From the NCBI RefSeq assembly GCF_900188405.1, contig NZ_FZOF01000030.1, positions 1 through 64,000 on the forward strand: a stretch of 64,000 nt of DNA. Reading direction: 5' to 3'. The DNA comes from Actinacidiphila glaucinigra (GTDB lineage Bacteria; Actinomycetota; Actinomycetes; Streptomycetales; Streptomycetaceae). A program made the position numbers and the translations under genes. A model generated the notes under the pieces. That model was not told the DNA's origin. It made no database searches and saw nothing but the letters and a program-made list of their open reading frames with translations. Below, piece by piece: positions 1 to 11,733 of this stretch (its first letter is position 1; each line of letters opens with the position of its first letter).

Positions 1-813
1 CTCCAAGGGCTGGACCTGCTGGTCCAGCAGGGCGAACTGATGGCCCTGGTCGGCGCGTCCGGCAGCGGAAAATCCACCCTGCTGAACATCCTCGCCGGCC
101 TCGACACCCCCACCGCCGGCGCCGCCTCGGTGGCCGGGTTCGACCTGCTCGCCCTCGACGCCGGCGCACGCCTGCGCTACCAGCGCGAAGTCGTCGGCTT
201 CGTCTGGCAGCAGACCTCACGCAACCTGCTGCCCTACCTCACCGCCCTCCAGAACGTCGTCCTGCCCATGCGCCTTTCCGGCCGCGTCAAGGGCCGCAAG
301 GCACGCGCCGACCGCGCCACCGAACTCCTGGAGATGATGGGCGTCGGCTACTGCGCCGACCGCCGCCCGCAGCAGATGTCCGGCGGCGAACAGCAACGCA
401 CCGCCATCGCCGTCGCCCTGGCCAACCACCCCTCGCTGGTCCTGGCCGACGAACCCACCGGGCAACTGGACTCCGCCACCGGCGAACAGGTCTTCGCCGC
501 GTTCCGCACCGCCAACGAACAACTCGGCACCACCATCGTCGTCGTCACCCACGACCAGGCCGTCGCCACCGCAGTCGACCGCACCGTCGCCATTCGCGAC
601 GGCCGCACCGCCTCCGAAGTCGTCCGCCGCACCAGCGTCGACGACGAAGGCCGCACCACCGTCCACGCCAGCGAATACGCCACCGTCGACCGCTCCGGCC
701 GCCTCCAACTCCCCCGCGACTACACCCACGCCCTCGACATCCGCAACCGCGTCATGCTCGAACTCGAACCCGACCACATCGCCGTCCGCCCCGACCGCCC
801 CGAACAGGACTGA
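1..813 (+). CDS. ABC transporter ATP-binding protein with C-terminal AbrB-like domain (5' partial)
   Basis: The reading frame is open at the left window edge, so the true start lies upstream; the first ATG inside the window is at position 40. The protein has a Walker A (GASGSGKST), a signature motif (MSGGEQQR) and a Walker B followed by the D-loop (LVLADEPTGQLDS), as in LolD/MacB-type importer or export ATPases. The frame context and the missing membrane segments suggest that a FtsX-like permease lies outside the window. After the ATPase core the last 45 or so residues read VDRSGRLQLPRD...VMLELEPDHIAVRP, which matches the swapped-hairpin AbrB/SpoVT fold (typically VDxxGRxxIPKE...VELE..G.IxLxP). 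That tail is unusual in this ATPase family and could mediate dimerisation or DNA binding. The ATPase call is firm; the AbrB call is by pattern only. Confidence 0.9.
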   Translation, partial: LQGLDLLVQQGELMALVGASGSGKSTLLNILAGLDTPTAGAASVAGFDLLALDAGARLRYQREVVGFVWQQTSRNLLPYLTALQNVVLPMRLSGRVKGRKARADRATELLEMMGVGYCADRRPQQMSGGEQQRTAIAVALANHPSLVLADEPTGQLDSATGEQVFAAFRTANEQLGTTIVVVTHDQAVATAVDRTVAIRDGRTASEVVRRTSVDDEGRTTVHASEYATVDRSGRLQLPRDYTHALDIRNRVMLELEPDHIAVRPDRPEQD

Positions 814-820
814 CGGCCCA

Positions 821-852
821 CGGGTCTACGCGTCCGGAGCCGCGTAGACCCG
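821..852. terminator. perfect hairpin between convergent genes
   Basis: A 12-base arm at 821-832 (CGGGTCTACGCG) is exactly repeated in inverse at 841-852, with an 8-base loop. It lies between the ABC ATPase stop and the convergent amidohydrolase and overlaps the last codons of the latter. It is probably a bidirectional terminator without a U tract, as is common in Streptomyces. Confidence 0.6.
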
Positions 853-2478
853 CTCGCCGCCCACGAAGGTCTGCAGCACCCGGGTGGCCGCGATCCGCGC
901 GGGCGGCCCGGCGAAGGGATCGCGGTCGACGACGACGAGATCGGCGAGCTTGCCCGGGGTCACCGTGCCCGTGTCGTCGAGGTGGTTCGCGTACGCGCTC
1001 CCCGCGGTGTACGCGGCGATGGCCGCCGCCAGGTCGATGCGCTGCCCCGGCAGGAACACCGGAGTCCCATCCGGGGCGTCCGGCGTACGGCGGTTGACCG
1101 CGACATGCAGGGCCTGGAACGGGTCGGGGCTGCTCACCGGCCAGTCGCTGCCGGCCGCGAGCGTGGCCCCGGAGCGGAGCAGATCACCGAACGGATACTG
1201 CAGGGCGGCCCGTTCCGGGCCGAGGAAGGGCACCGTGAGCTCGTCCATCTGCGGCTCGTGGGCCGCCCACAGCGCCTGAACGGTGGCGGTGGCACCCAGC
1301 ACGCGGAAGCGGGCGACGTCGTCCGGGTGCACGACCTGCAGATGGGCGAGGTGGTGCCGGGTGTCGCGGAAGCCGTTCACCGAACGGGCCGCCGCCACCG
1401 CGTCCAGCGCCTCACGGACGGCACGGTCGCCGAGGGCGTGGAAGTGCACCTGGAAGCCGAGCGCGTCCAGTTCGGTGACGTGCTTGGCCAGCGCCGCCGG
1501 GTCCACGAAGCTAATGCCGCTGTTGCCAGAGGCGCAGCCGCACGCGGCGAGGTAGGGGCCGAGCGGGGCGGCGGTCCCGTTCTCCGCGATGCCGTCCTGC
1601 ATGATCTTGACGCTGGTGGCACGGAACCGGCCCCGGCTCACCGCGGCACGCCGCTCGACGAGTTCGGGGATCTGCTCGGCGCCGCGGGCCCGGTCCCACC
1701 ACAGCGCACCCACGACGCGGGCGGTGAGCAACCCGTCGGCGATCAGGGCGTGGTAGGCCGAGACCGGGTCGGTCATGTTCGCGTAGTCGCCGACGATGGC
1801 GTCCTGCCAGGCCGTGACCCCCAGGGAGTGCAGCACCCCCTGGGCGCGCAGCAGTGCAGCGGCCCGCTCGGCGGCCGTGACGGGCGGCAGCAGCCGGCCC
1901 ACCAGGTGGAGTGCGCCCTCCTGGAGCATCCCGGTGGGGTTGCCGTCGGCGTCGCGCTCGATACGGCCGTCCGCGGGGTCGGGGGTGTCCCGGGTGATCC
2001 CGGCCAGCTCCAGGGCACGGGAGTTGACCCACGCCCCGTGATGGTCGCGGTTGGGCAGGAAGACCGGACGGTCGCGGACGACGCCGTCCAGGAGCGCCGC
2101 GGTGGGGGCGCCACCGGGGAAGGCGTCCAGCGACCAGCCGCCGCCGGTGATCCACTCGGCTCCCGGGTGCCCGTCGGCGTAGGCCCGGACCAGCCCCAGG
2201 TACTCCCCCGCCTCATGGGCCTCGGCCAGATGGCACTGCCCCAGCTCGACACCCGCGACGAGCGGGTGGACGTGGGCGTCCTGGAAACCGGGCAGCAGCA
2301 TCTTCCCGGCCAGGTCGACGACCTCGGTGCCCGGCCCGATCAGCTCGCGGACCTCGTCGTGGCCGACCGCGGCGATCCGCCCGTCGCGCACCGCGACCGA
2401 GGTGGCCCGGCCGAGAACGGGGTCGACGGTGTGCACGGGACCGCCGGTGAGGACGAGGTCGGCACGGGAGTGGGACAT
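826..2478 (-). CDS. YtcJ-like metal-dependent amidohydrolase
   Basis: This 550-residue protein belongs to the amidohydrolase-3 (YtcJ-like) family, which hydrolyses amide or imide bonds in small molecules; the substrate cannot be predicted. Visible features are the N-terminal beta-sandwich strand (LTGGPVHTVDP), the metal-binding HVHP in GFQDAHVHP, a conserved KIMQDG segment, a second metal-site region HLAHLQVVHPDD and the late Asp in GSDWPV. The start was set at the ATG of MSHSRADLV because GGAG lies 6 bases upstream. The longer open frame upstream (to 2763) is low in complexity and runs through the intergenic region. No signal peptide is seen, so it should be cytoplasmic. It is divergent from the epimerase-like gene. 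Confidence 0.85.
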   Translation of the reverse strand: MSHSRADLVLTGGPVHTVDPVLGRATSVAVRDGRIAAVGHDEVRELIGPGTEVVDLAGKMLLPGFQDAHVHPLVAGVELGQCHLAEAHEAGEYLGLVRAYADGHPGAEWITGGGWSLDAFPGGAPTAALLDGVVRDRPVFLPNRDHHGAWVNSRALELAGITRDTPDPADGRIERDADGNPTGMLQEGALHLVGRLLPPVTAAERAAALLRAQGVLHSLGVTAWQDAIVGDYANMTDPVSAYHALIADGLLTARVVGALWWDRARGAEQIPELVERRAAVSRGRFRATSVKIMQDGIAENGTAAPLGPYLAACGCASGNSGISFVDPAALAKHVTELDALGFQVHFHALGDRAVREALDAVAAARSVNGFRDTRHHLAHLQVVHPDDVARFRVLGATATVQALWAAHEPQMDELTVPFLGPERAALQYPFGDLLRSGATLAAGSDWPVSSPDPFQALHVAVNRRTPDAPDGTPVFLPGQRIDLAAAIAAYTAGSAYANHLDDTGTVTPGKLADLVVVDRDPFAGPPARIAATRVLQTFVGGERVYAAPDA

Positions 2479-2747
2479 GGACGCTCCAGGGGTGACGGGG
2501 GCGGGGACGGGGACGGCATCGGTCCGGGGTTCGTGCGGTGCGTTCAGACGGTCGTACGGTCCACGGGGCGCGGTCAAGGCGCCCGCCTGCGCGCCGCGGC
2601 CGGCGGTGGGGCGGGGAGGGCGTCGCAGAGTCGCACAGCACGGCCCACGCGCGCCCGGGACGGCGGCCGGCACCTGGCCGTCCCCCGCGATTGCGCCCAC
2701 AGCGTGACCGCTGCCGTCCGGCCGCGCCGCGAGGCACAGTGGCCGGT

Positions 2748-3734
2748 ATGAAACTGCTGACACTGGGTGGTACGGAGTTCGTGGGACGCGCCGTCGTCGA
2801 GGACGCGCTCGAACGGGGCTGGGAGGTCACGGTGTTCCACCGCGGCCGGCACCAGGCGCCGCCCGGCGCCAAGGAACTGCTCGGGGAACGCGGCGCCGAG
2901 GACGGCCTCACCGCCCTGGAGCACGGCGAGTGGGACGCCGTCGTCGACACCTGGTCCGGCGCACCCGCCGCCGTCCGGGAGACGGCCCGCCTCCTGGCCG
3001 GCCGCGCCCGGACCTACGCCTACGTGTCCAGCCGCTCCGTGTACACCTACCCCGCCACCGCCGGCCTCGACGAGGACGGACCCGTGGTGGACGCCGCCCC
3101 GGACGACGGACCCGACGTCGACTACGCCCGCGCCAAGCGCGGCGGCGAACTGGCCGCGGCCGAGTCATTCGGCGACCACGCCCTGCTGGTGCGCGCGGGC
3201 CTGATCCTCGGCCCCTACGAGAACATCGGCCGCCTCCCCTGGTGGCTCAACCGCATCGCCCGCGGCGGCCCCGTGCTCGCCCCCGGCCCCCGCGACCTGC
3301 CCCTGCAGTACATCGACGTCCGCGACCTCGCCGCATGGATGCTGAACGCCGCGCACTCCGGCCTCGGCGGCGCCTACAACCTCGTCAGCCCGCCCGGACA
3401 CACCACCACCGGCGAACTCCTCGGCACCTGCGCCTCGGTGACCGGCTCCGACGCCGAACTGCGCTGGACGGACCCCGAGACGGTGCTGGCCGCGGGCATC
3501 GAACCCTGGAGCGAACTGCCGGTCTGGCTCCCCCCGGGCGAGCTCTACGACACGCTCCACACCGGCGACGTCTCCCGCGCCCTGGCCACCGGCCTGCACT
3601 GCCGCCCCGTCACCGAGACCGTCTCCGACACCTGGGAGTGGCTGCGCTCCATCGGCGGCACCGCACCCCAGCGCCCCGACCGCCCCACGGTCGGCCTCGA
3701 CCCGGCGAAGGAGGCCAAGGCGCTCGGCTCCTAG
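2748..3734 (+). CDS. NAD-dependent epimerase/dehydratase family protein
   Basis: A 328-residue extended short-chain dehydrogenase. The N terminus LTLGGTEFVGRAV is the dinucleotide-binding glycine motif of the GGxxFxG kind. A YVSSRSVY strand and the catalytic YxxxK (DYARAKRGGE) follow. The C-terminal region LPLQYIDVRDLAAWML is typical of proteins annotated as NAD-dependent epimerase or reductase in actinomycetes. The substrate is unknown. The start at MKLLTLGG fits the family, whose members begin directly with the Rossmann strand; the upstream extension is arginine-rich noise. The stop codon is immediately followed by an inverted-repeat element, whose first G is the last base of the TAG. Confidence 0.85.
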   Translation: MKLLTLGGTEFVGRAVVEDALERGWEVTVFHRGRHQAPPGAKELLGERGAEDGLTALEHGEWDAVVDTWSGAPAAVRETARLLAGRARTYAYVSSRSVYTYPATAGLDEDGPVVDAAPDDGPDVDYARAKRGGELAAAESFGDHALLVRAGLILGPYENIGRLPWWLNRIARGGPVLAPGPRDLPLQYIDVRDLAAWMLNAAHSGLGGAYNLVSPPGHTTTGELLGTCASVTGSDAELRWTDPETVLAAGIEPWSELPVWLPPGELYDTLHTGDVSRALATGLHCRPVTETVSDTWEWLRSIGGTAPQRPDRPTVGLDPAKEAKALGS

Positions 3735-4033
3735 GCCATGTCGTCAAACGAGCTCCCCCAGCTACCGCTGGGTGCCCCCACCGCTCGGAGGGCGGGCCCC
3801 GCGGTTCCCCCAGCTTGCGCTGGGCGGTGCCCCCAGGTGCGGTGCATCGCAAGGCGGAGAGTCGTCCTCGTAGTGGGCTACTCGGACGATTCGACAACGC
3901 AGCGTGGGGGCACCTCCCAGCGGAGCTGGAGGAGTGCCGTGCCTGGGGGCACCTCCCGGCGGAGCTGGGGGAGCGGCGCGGGGTGGGGGCACCCCCGGCC
4001 GAAGGCTGGGGGAGGGCATTTGACGACACGGCC
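3734..4033. repeat. MITE-like inverted-repeat element, copy A
   Basis: A 300-base element with 17-base terminal inverted repeats: left 3734-3750 and right 4017-4033, whose inverse is GGCCGTGTCGTCAAATG (15 of 17 match). The interior carries several copies of a CCCCCAGC..GCTGGG..GGTGCCCCC hairpin motif. A 94-base core at 3836-3929 matches copy B at 12733-12826 in inverse orientation with one mismatch. It encodes no transposase, so if mobile it is non-autonomous. It starts at the stop codon of the epimerase gene and its right end runs into the broken hydrolase. Confidence 0.75.
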
Positions 4034-4580
4034 CAGGCCGTGCGCCCGGCCTCCCCGGCGGGCTGCGCGCCCAGGTGCGTCCCGAAGAACGCCACCGCCG
4101 CCTCGATGGCGGGCTTGACGTACGTGTCGTCGTCGTACAGCCCGATGTGATCCACGGTGTCCAGGACCGGCAGTTCCTTCGGTCCGGGCAGGGCGGCATG
4201 CACCGCCACGGCGTCGGCGACCGGGATCGCGGTGTCACCGCGGCCGCACGCGACCAGCGTCGGGGCGGTGACCAGCGGGACGTGGGAGTCGACGTCCAGG
4301 GTGAGTTCCTGGAGGACGGACAGCGCCGTGCAGCGGTTCTCCCAGCCGGGACGGGCACCCCGAGCCGTGCCGTGGTACGCGGCGGGCTCCGGCCCCGGAT
4401 TCCCCGCGGGCATGCCCTCCGGATCGACGGCGGGCCGGTACTCGATCTCACCGGTGGCGTGCCGGCGCTGCGCGATCCCCGCGAACGTCTCCATCAGCGC
4501 CGCGAAGTTGTCCGCCCCTAACGGCCGCGGATCAGCGCGGGGTTGTTGTACGCGGCGCCGGTCAACGCGACCCCCTTGCG
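4030..4580 (-). pseudogene. alpha/beta hydrolase remnant, frameshifted and truncated at both ends
   Basis: The C-terminal half of an alpha/beta hydrolase is readable on the minus strand: DNFAALMETFAG, then APTLVACGRGDTAIPVADA (the region of the acid residue) and DTVDHIGLYDDDTYVKPA (His region) to FFGTHLGAQ. Near 4520 the frame breaks. Upstream, ALTGAAYNNPALIRGR is in another frame and would run into a TAG, consistent with loss of one base. The N-terminal half with the nucleophile is missing. At the 3' end no native stop is found; the frame reads straight into the right end of the inverted-repeat element. The gene is therefore non-functional. The 160 bases between it and 4744 show no recognisable gene. 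Confidence 0.7.
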
Positions 4581-4744
4581 TCATGGCCGGTCCGCCGCGG
4601 TTTCACACAGCCCCGGTACGACGGCGCCGGCGCCGCCGGCCACCGCCTCCGAACCCGAGCCGTGCCGCGGACGCCGGTCCAGGCGCAGCCCGGCCCGCAC
4701 GATGTCCGCGCCGCGCAGCCGGGTCGAGGGAATCGTCGAGGGAA

Positions 4745-5947
4745 TCAGGACGGGAGACCCGGCACGGATGTGACGGAACCCGATGTGCCCCGCGCCACAC
4801 CCGCGCGACGGCGCCCCGGCGCCGACAGCGCGGCAGCCAAGTCGTCGAGCGCGGCCAGGTCGTGGGCACTGACCACAGCGTCGCAGTACGGCAGCGCCGC
4901 GGCCATGCCGCCCACGAGCGGACGATAGCGGGGACTTGCCGTACGGGGGTTGACCCACACGACACGGAAGGCCACCCGGGCGAGCGCGGCCATGTGCCGG
5001 GCGAGGAGCGCGGGGTCACCGGTGTCCCAGCCGTCCGAGACGATCACCACCACGGCGCCGCGGGCCATGCCACGACGTCCGTACCGCTCGTTGAACTCCC
5101 CCAGGCACGCGGCGATCCGGGTGCCCCCCGACCAGTCCGGCGCCGTACGCCCGGCGCGTGCCAGCGCGTCGGAGGGCAGACCGGGCCGCCGCAGGACGGG
5201 GGTCAGGCGGGTGAGCCGGGTGGCGAAGGTGAAGACCTCGGCCCGGGCCCCGCGTGACGCGCAGTAGAGCAACTGCAGCATCGCCCGGGCGTACGGCTCC
5301 ATCGACCCCGAGATGTCGCAGAGCACGACCAGGTCGCGGCGCCGGGTCCGCGGCGTGAAACGGCGCAGCCGCAGGGGGTACCCGCCCGTGCGGCGCCCGG
5401 CGGCGAGCGTACGGCGCAGGTCGACGCGCCCGCCGTGGCGGGCAGGCCTGCGCCTGCGCGACGGGCGCAGCGGGGTGTTGAGCACGATCGCGCGCATCGC
5501 CTGTGCCAGCAGGACGAGTTCGGCTTCGGTCAGCGCCGCGAAGTCCCGGGTGGCGAGCCGGTCGGCGGGGCTGGCGGTGGTCGGTACCGTGACGTCGCGG
5601 GCCCGCCCCTTGGCGTCCCCGGCGGGCCGCGGGGAACCGTCCTGAGGGGCGGCGCGGGCCGGCCCGGCGGCCGTCCTCGGCGGGTCTCCCCGCTGCCCCC
5701 GCGCGACGGGGCGGCCGAGCGCCCCACCGCGGAACACCTCCCGGAACACGGCGTCCAGCACCGCAATCTGCTCCGGGTCCGCCACCAGCGTCGCCAGCGC
5801 GCAGTTCCGCAGCTCGGGTGCCGTCGCCGGCGCCAGCACGGTCACCGCCCGCGCGAACCGTCCGGCCCTGTCCGGCCCCACCGGGATCCCTGCTTCCCGC
5901 AGGGCCGCGCCCAGGGCGGCGACCACCTCCGCCAGCCCCGGATCCAT
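4745..5947 (-). CDS. coxE: VWA domain protein, CoxE-like
   Basis: This 400-residue VWA protein is the last gene of the carbon monoxide dehydrogenase operon. The MIDAS motif DISGS sits near residue 211 and is followed by conserved VWA segments (GGTRI, VSDGWDTGD, WVNPRTASPRY), the hallmark of the CoxE family. CoxE works with the MoxR ATPase CoxD in maturing the Cu-S-Mo active site in Oligotropha; that role is inferred here by context. The start was set at MDPGLAEVV, which has a GAGGG about 10 bases upstream. An ATG at 5998 overlapping the coxD stop would allow translational coupling and a 17-residue longer product. Confidence 0.85.
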   Translation of the reverse strand: MDPGLAEVVAALGAALREAGIPVGPDRAGRFARAVTVLAPATAPELRNCALATLVADPEQIAVLDAVFREVFRGGALGRPVARGQRGDPPRTAAGPARAAPQDGSPRPAGDAKGRARDVTVPTTASPADRLATRDFAALTEAELVLLAQAMRAIVLNTPLRPSRRRRPARHGGRVDLRRTLAAGRRTGGYPLRLRRFTPRTRRRDLVVLCDISGSMEPYARAMLQLLYCASRGARAEVFTFATRLTRLTPVLRRPGLPSDALARAGRTAPDWSGGTRIAACLGEFNERYGRRGMARGAVVVIVSDGWDTGDPALLARHMAALARVAFRVVWVNPRTASPRYRPLVGGMAAALPYCDAVVSAHDLAALDDLAAALSAPGRRRAGVARGTSGSVTSVPGLPS

Positions 5948-5990
5948 GGGATTCTCGACCCTCGCATTACTTGACGGAGCAGCCCCGGGT

Positions 5991-6879
<889 letters not shown>

Positions 6880-6890
<11 letters not shown>

Positions 6891-7851
6891 GCGCGTAGCG
6901 GTCGGGGTCGTCGGTGTAGGCGTGCCGGCAGCCGGGGCCGCAGAAGTAGACGGGGCCGCCGGCCGGCCCGGTCAGTGCGAAGGCGCCGGGGGTGACGGCG
7001 ACGGTCATGCCGCACACCGGGTCGACGGCCTCCGCGGCGGGCCGCCCCGGCACCGCCGTGTCCGGCCCGGTGGGGCGGGCGGGACGGGCGGCCCGGCAGC
7101 GCCGTACCGCGATGACCTCGGCGTACACCGACACGGCGATCTCCGGCGGGGTGCGGGCGCCGATGTCGAGCCCCGCCGGGGTGTGGACGCGGGCCCGCTC
7201 TTCCGCCGTCAGCCCGAGCCCGGCCAGGGCGGCGGCACCGCGCCGGGGGCTGGCGACGAGCCCGACGTAGGGCACCCCGGCGCGCACCGCCGCGGCCAGC
7301 GGGGCCTCCTCGTCACGGCCGTGCGAGGCGACCAGGACGGCGTCGAGGTCGTCCGGCAGTGGCGTGCCCGGTCCGGCGGGCCGGGCGTCGTAGCCGAGGG
7401 CCCGGCCGAGGTCGAGCAGGGCGCGGGCGATGGGCGCGCGGCCGTGGACGTGCACCAGCAGGGGCGGCAGATGGGCTTCGAGGAAGATGTCGAGGGTCCC
7501 GCCGGACTGGCAGGGGTTGGCGACGGTGACCAGGCCCTCGTCCTCCGCCGCGGAACCCGCAGCCGAACCCGCAGCGGAACCCGCCGTCGCCGTGGCCGCG
7601 CCGCCACCGGGGGTGATCCGCAGCAGCACCGACTCCCCGGTCTCCAGCAGGCGCAGTCCCTGCAGTTGGACGGTCGACTCGGCGCAGACACCGCCGACGA
7701 AGCCCTCCATCGTGCCGTCGGGCAGCACCAGCGCGCTGTCGCCGGGCCTGGCGCTCGTGGGGCGCTGCGCGCGGACGACCGTGGCGAGGACGAACGGGGT
7801 GCGGCCGTGGCGGAGTTCGTCCAGGCGGTTCAGCAGTTCGGTGCTCGTCAT
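6880..7851 (-). CDS. XdhC/CoxF-like maturation factor fused to a YHS domain
   Basis: A 323-residue protein. Residues 1-80 form the XdhC/CoxI N-terminal domain (LATVVRAQRPTSARPGDSAL, then GFVGGVCAES). The C-terminal XdhC Rossmann domain includes VLVASHGRDEEAPL and YVGLVASPRRG. XdhC proteins bind molybdenum cofactor and help sulfurate and insert it into molybdo-hydroxylases. From about residue 275 a YHS domain begins (DPVCGMTV...YFCGPGCRHAY), a small metal-binding module also found in copper-handling proteins. A YHS domain on the maturation factor of an enzyme that needs copper is suggestive. A GSAA repeat lies in the linker near residues 91-102. It is 9 bases downstream of coxL. Confidence 0.85.
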
Positions 7852-7860
7852 CGGGTGGCC

Positions 7861-10229
<2,369 letters not shown>

Positions 10230-10233
<4 letters not shown>

Positions 10234-10739
10234 GTCCGCACCTCCTCGCGGCCGGCGTCCTCCTCGGCGGGCCGCGCCGCGCCGCCGTGCTCGGCGGCCC
10301 AGCGGATGGAGCGCACGATGTTCTCGTAGCCGGTGCAGCGGCACAGCTGGCCGGAGACGGCCTCGCGGATGTCCTCCTCGGAGGGGTCGGGGTCGTGGTC
10401 GAGCAGCCAGCGGGCGGTCATCATCATGCCGGGGGTGCAGAAGCCGCACTGCAGTCCGTGGCAGGCGACGAACCCCTGCTGCACGGGGTCGAGTTCCGCC
10501 CCGTGGGCGAGGCCCTCGACGGTCCGTACCTCGTGGCCGTCGGCCATCACCGCGAGCACGGTGCAGGACTTGACGGGTGCGCCGTCCAGCCACACCGCGC
10601 AGACCCCGCAGTTGGAGGTGTCGCAGCCCCAGTGGGTGCCGGTGAGACCCAGGTCGTCGCGGAGGAAGTGCACCAGCAGCAGGCGGGGTTCGACGCCCCG
10701 GGTGTACCGCTCGCCGTTCACGGTGACCGTGATCTGCAT
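10230..10739 (-). CDS. coxS: CO dehydrogenase small subunit, [2Fe-2S]
   Basis: A 169-residue iron-sulfur subunit. The N-terminal plant-type cluster is GCDTSNCGVC plus the later KSC, and the C-terminal helical domain has CHGLQCGFCTPG and QLCRCTGYENI, giving the eight cysteines of the two [2Fe-2S] clusters. It moves electrons from the Mo-Cu site of CoxL to the flavin of CoxM. The start MQITVTVNGERY is standard for the family. One base separates it from the coxM stop, and its own stop overlaps the coxL start. Confidence 0.95.
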
Positions 10740-10740
10740 G

Positions 10741-11613
10741 TCAGGCCTCCTGCCCCTGGGCACGGGCGGCCGCGGCGCGCAGGGCCCGCACGGTGAGCTC
10801 GGCGGCGAGGTGCCGCTTGTAGTCGACGGGACCGCGCTGGTCGGCGGAGGGCCGGCACTCCTCGCCCGCGACGCGGCCCGCCTCGGCGAACCGCTCCTCG
10901 TCCGGCGGTCCGCCGCACAGGTACCGTTCGGCCTCCTCGGCGACGAACCGGGGCGCGCCGACGGCGGTCAGCCCGATCCCCGCCTCGGTGACCACTCCCC
11001 CGGAGAGTTCCAGGACGGCGGCCGCGGCCGCGACCGCCCAGTCCCCGGCGCGCCGCTCCACCTTGCGGTAGGCACTGGCGTGCGAGCGGATCGGCACCCG
11101 GACCTCCAGCAGCAGCTCCGCCTCGCCGAGCACGGTCTCGTACGGGCCGAGGAAGAACTCCCGCACCGGCACCACCCGCCGGCCGTCCGGACCCTGGGCG
11201 ACGAGGGTCGCGCGCAGCGCGCAGAACGCGGCGGACAGGTCCTCGGACGGATCGGCCTGGCAGAGCGAGCCGCCGACCGTGCCGCGGTTGCGCACCAGCG
11301 GGTCGGCGATCATGCGTTCCGCGTCGCGGAGGACGGGGAAGTGCTCGCCGACCACGGCCGAGGCCAGCAGGCCGGCATGGCGGACCATGGCGCCGACGGC
11401 GAGCTCGCCGCCGTCCACGCGGATGCGGGTCAGCTCGTCGAGGCCGTTGATGTCGATCAGCGCCTCCGGCTGGGCCAGCCGCAGTTTCATCATCGGCAGC
11501 AGGCTGTGCCCGCCCGCGACGAGGCGCGCCTCGGGCCCGTACCGGGTCAGCAGCTCGATGGCGTGCTCGACACCGGTCGCCCGCGCGTACTGGAACGTGG
11601 CCGGAACCTGCAT
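10741..11613 (-). CDS. coxM: CO dehydrogenase medium subunit, FAD-binding
   Basis: A 290-residue FAD subunit of the molybdo-hydroxylase. The flavin-binding motifs AGGHSLLPMMKLR (about residues 33-45) and TVGGSLCQADPSED are both present, as in CoxM/CutM. It receives electrons from CoxS and passes them to the respiratory chain. The start MQVPATFQY is the usual family start; the upstream in-frame extension to 11697 covers the operator region and is not coding. This is the first gene of the cox operon and is divergent from the LysR regulator. Confidence 0.93.
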   Translation of the reverse strand: MQVPATFQYARATGVEHAIELLTRYGPEARLVAGGHSLLPMMKLRLAQPEALIDINGLDELTRIRVDGGELAVGAMVRHAGLLASAVVGEHFPVLRDAERMIADPLVRNRGTVGGSLCQADPSEDLSAAFCALRATLVAQGPDGRRVVPVREFFLGPYETVLGEAELLLEVRVPIRSHASAYRKVERRAGDWAVAAAAAVLELSGGVVTEAGIGLTAVGAPRFVAEEAERYLCGGPPDEERFAEAGRVAGEECRPSADQRGPVDYKRHLAAELTVRALRAAAARAQGQEA

Positions 11614-11682
11614 ACGCCCTCCTGGTGCCGGGCTCCCCCTGTGGCGTGATGCTGCGCCTCGCCGTGGTGCCGGTGCAATGGG

Positions 11683-11704
11683 CCGATAAGGCTTCACTTA
11701 TCGG
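11683..11704. promoter_or_regulatory. perfect palindrome between coxM and the LysR gene, candidate operator
   Basis: CCGATAAG (11683-11690) and CTTATCGG (11697-11704) form a perfect 8+8 inverted repeat with a 6-base centre. Its A+T-rich core stands out in a region of very high G+C. It sits 69 bases upstream of the coxM start and about 25-30 bases upstream of the LysR start, where a LysR regulator would be expected to bind. Confidence 0.65.
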
Positions 11705-11733
11705 GGCGAAAGCGGGAAAATCAAGAGGTGACC

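Noticed and set aside
3734..4033. A CRISPR-like or protein-coding interpretation of the repeat region
   Set aside because: The internal units are imperfect hairpins without regular spacers, there are no cas genes, and the short frames within are fragments produced by the repeats.
4586..4744. A remnant of a dehydrogenase or lyase C terminus on the minus strand
   Set aside because: A short stretch reads a little like a conserved C-terminal end, but it is too short and has no clear family motif.
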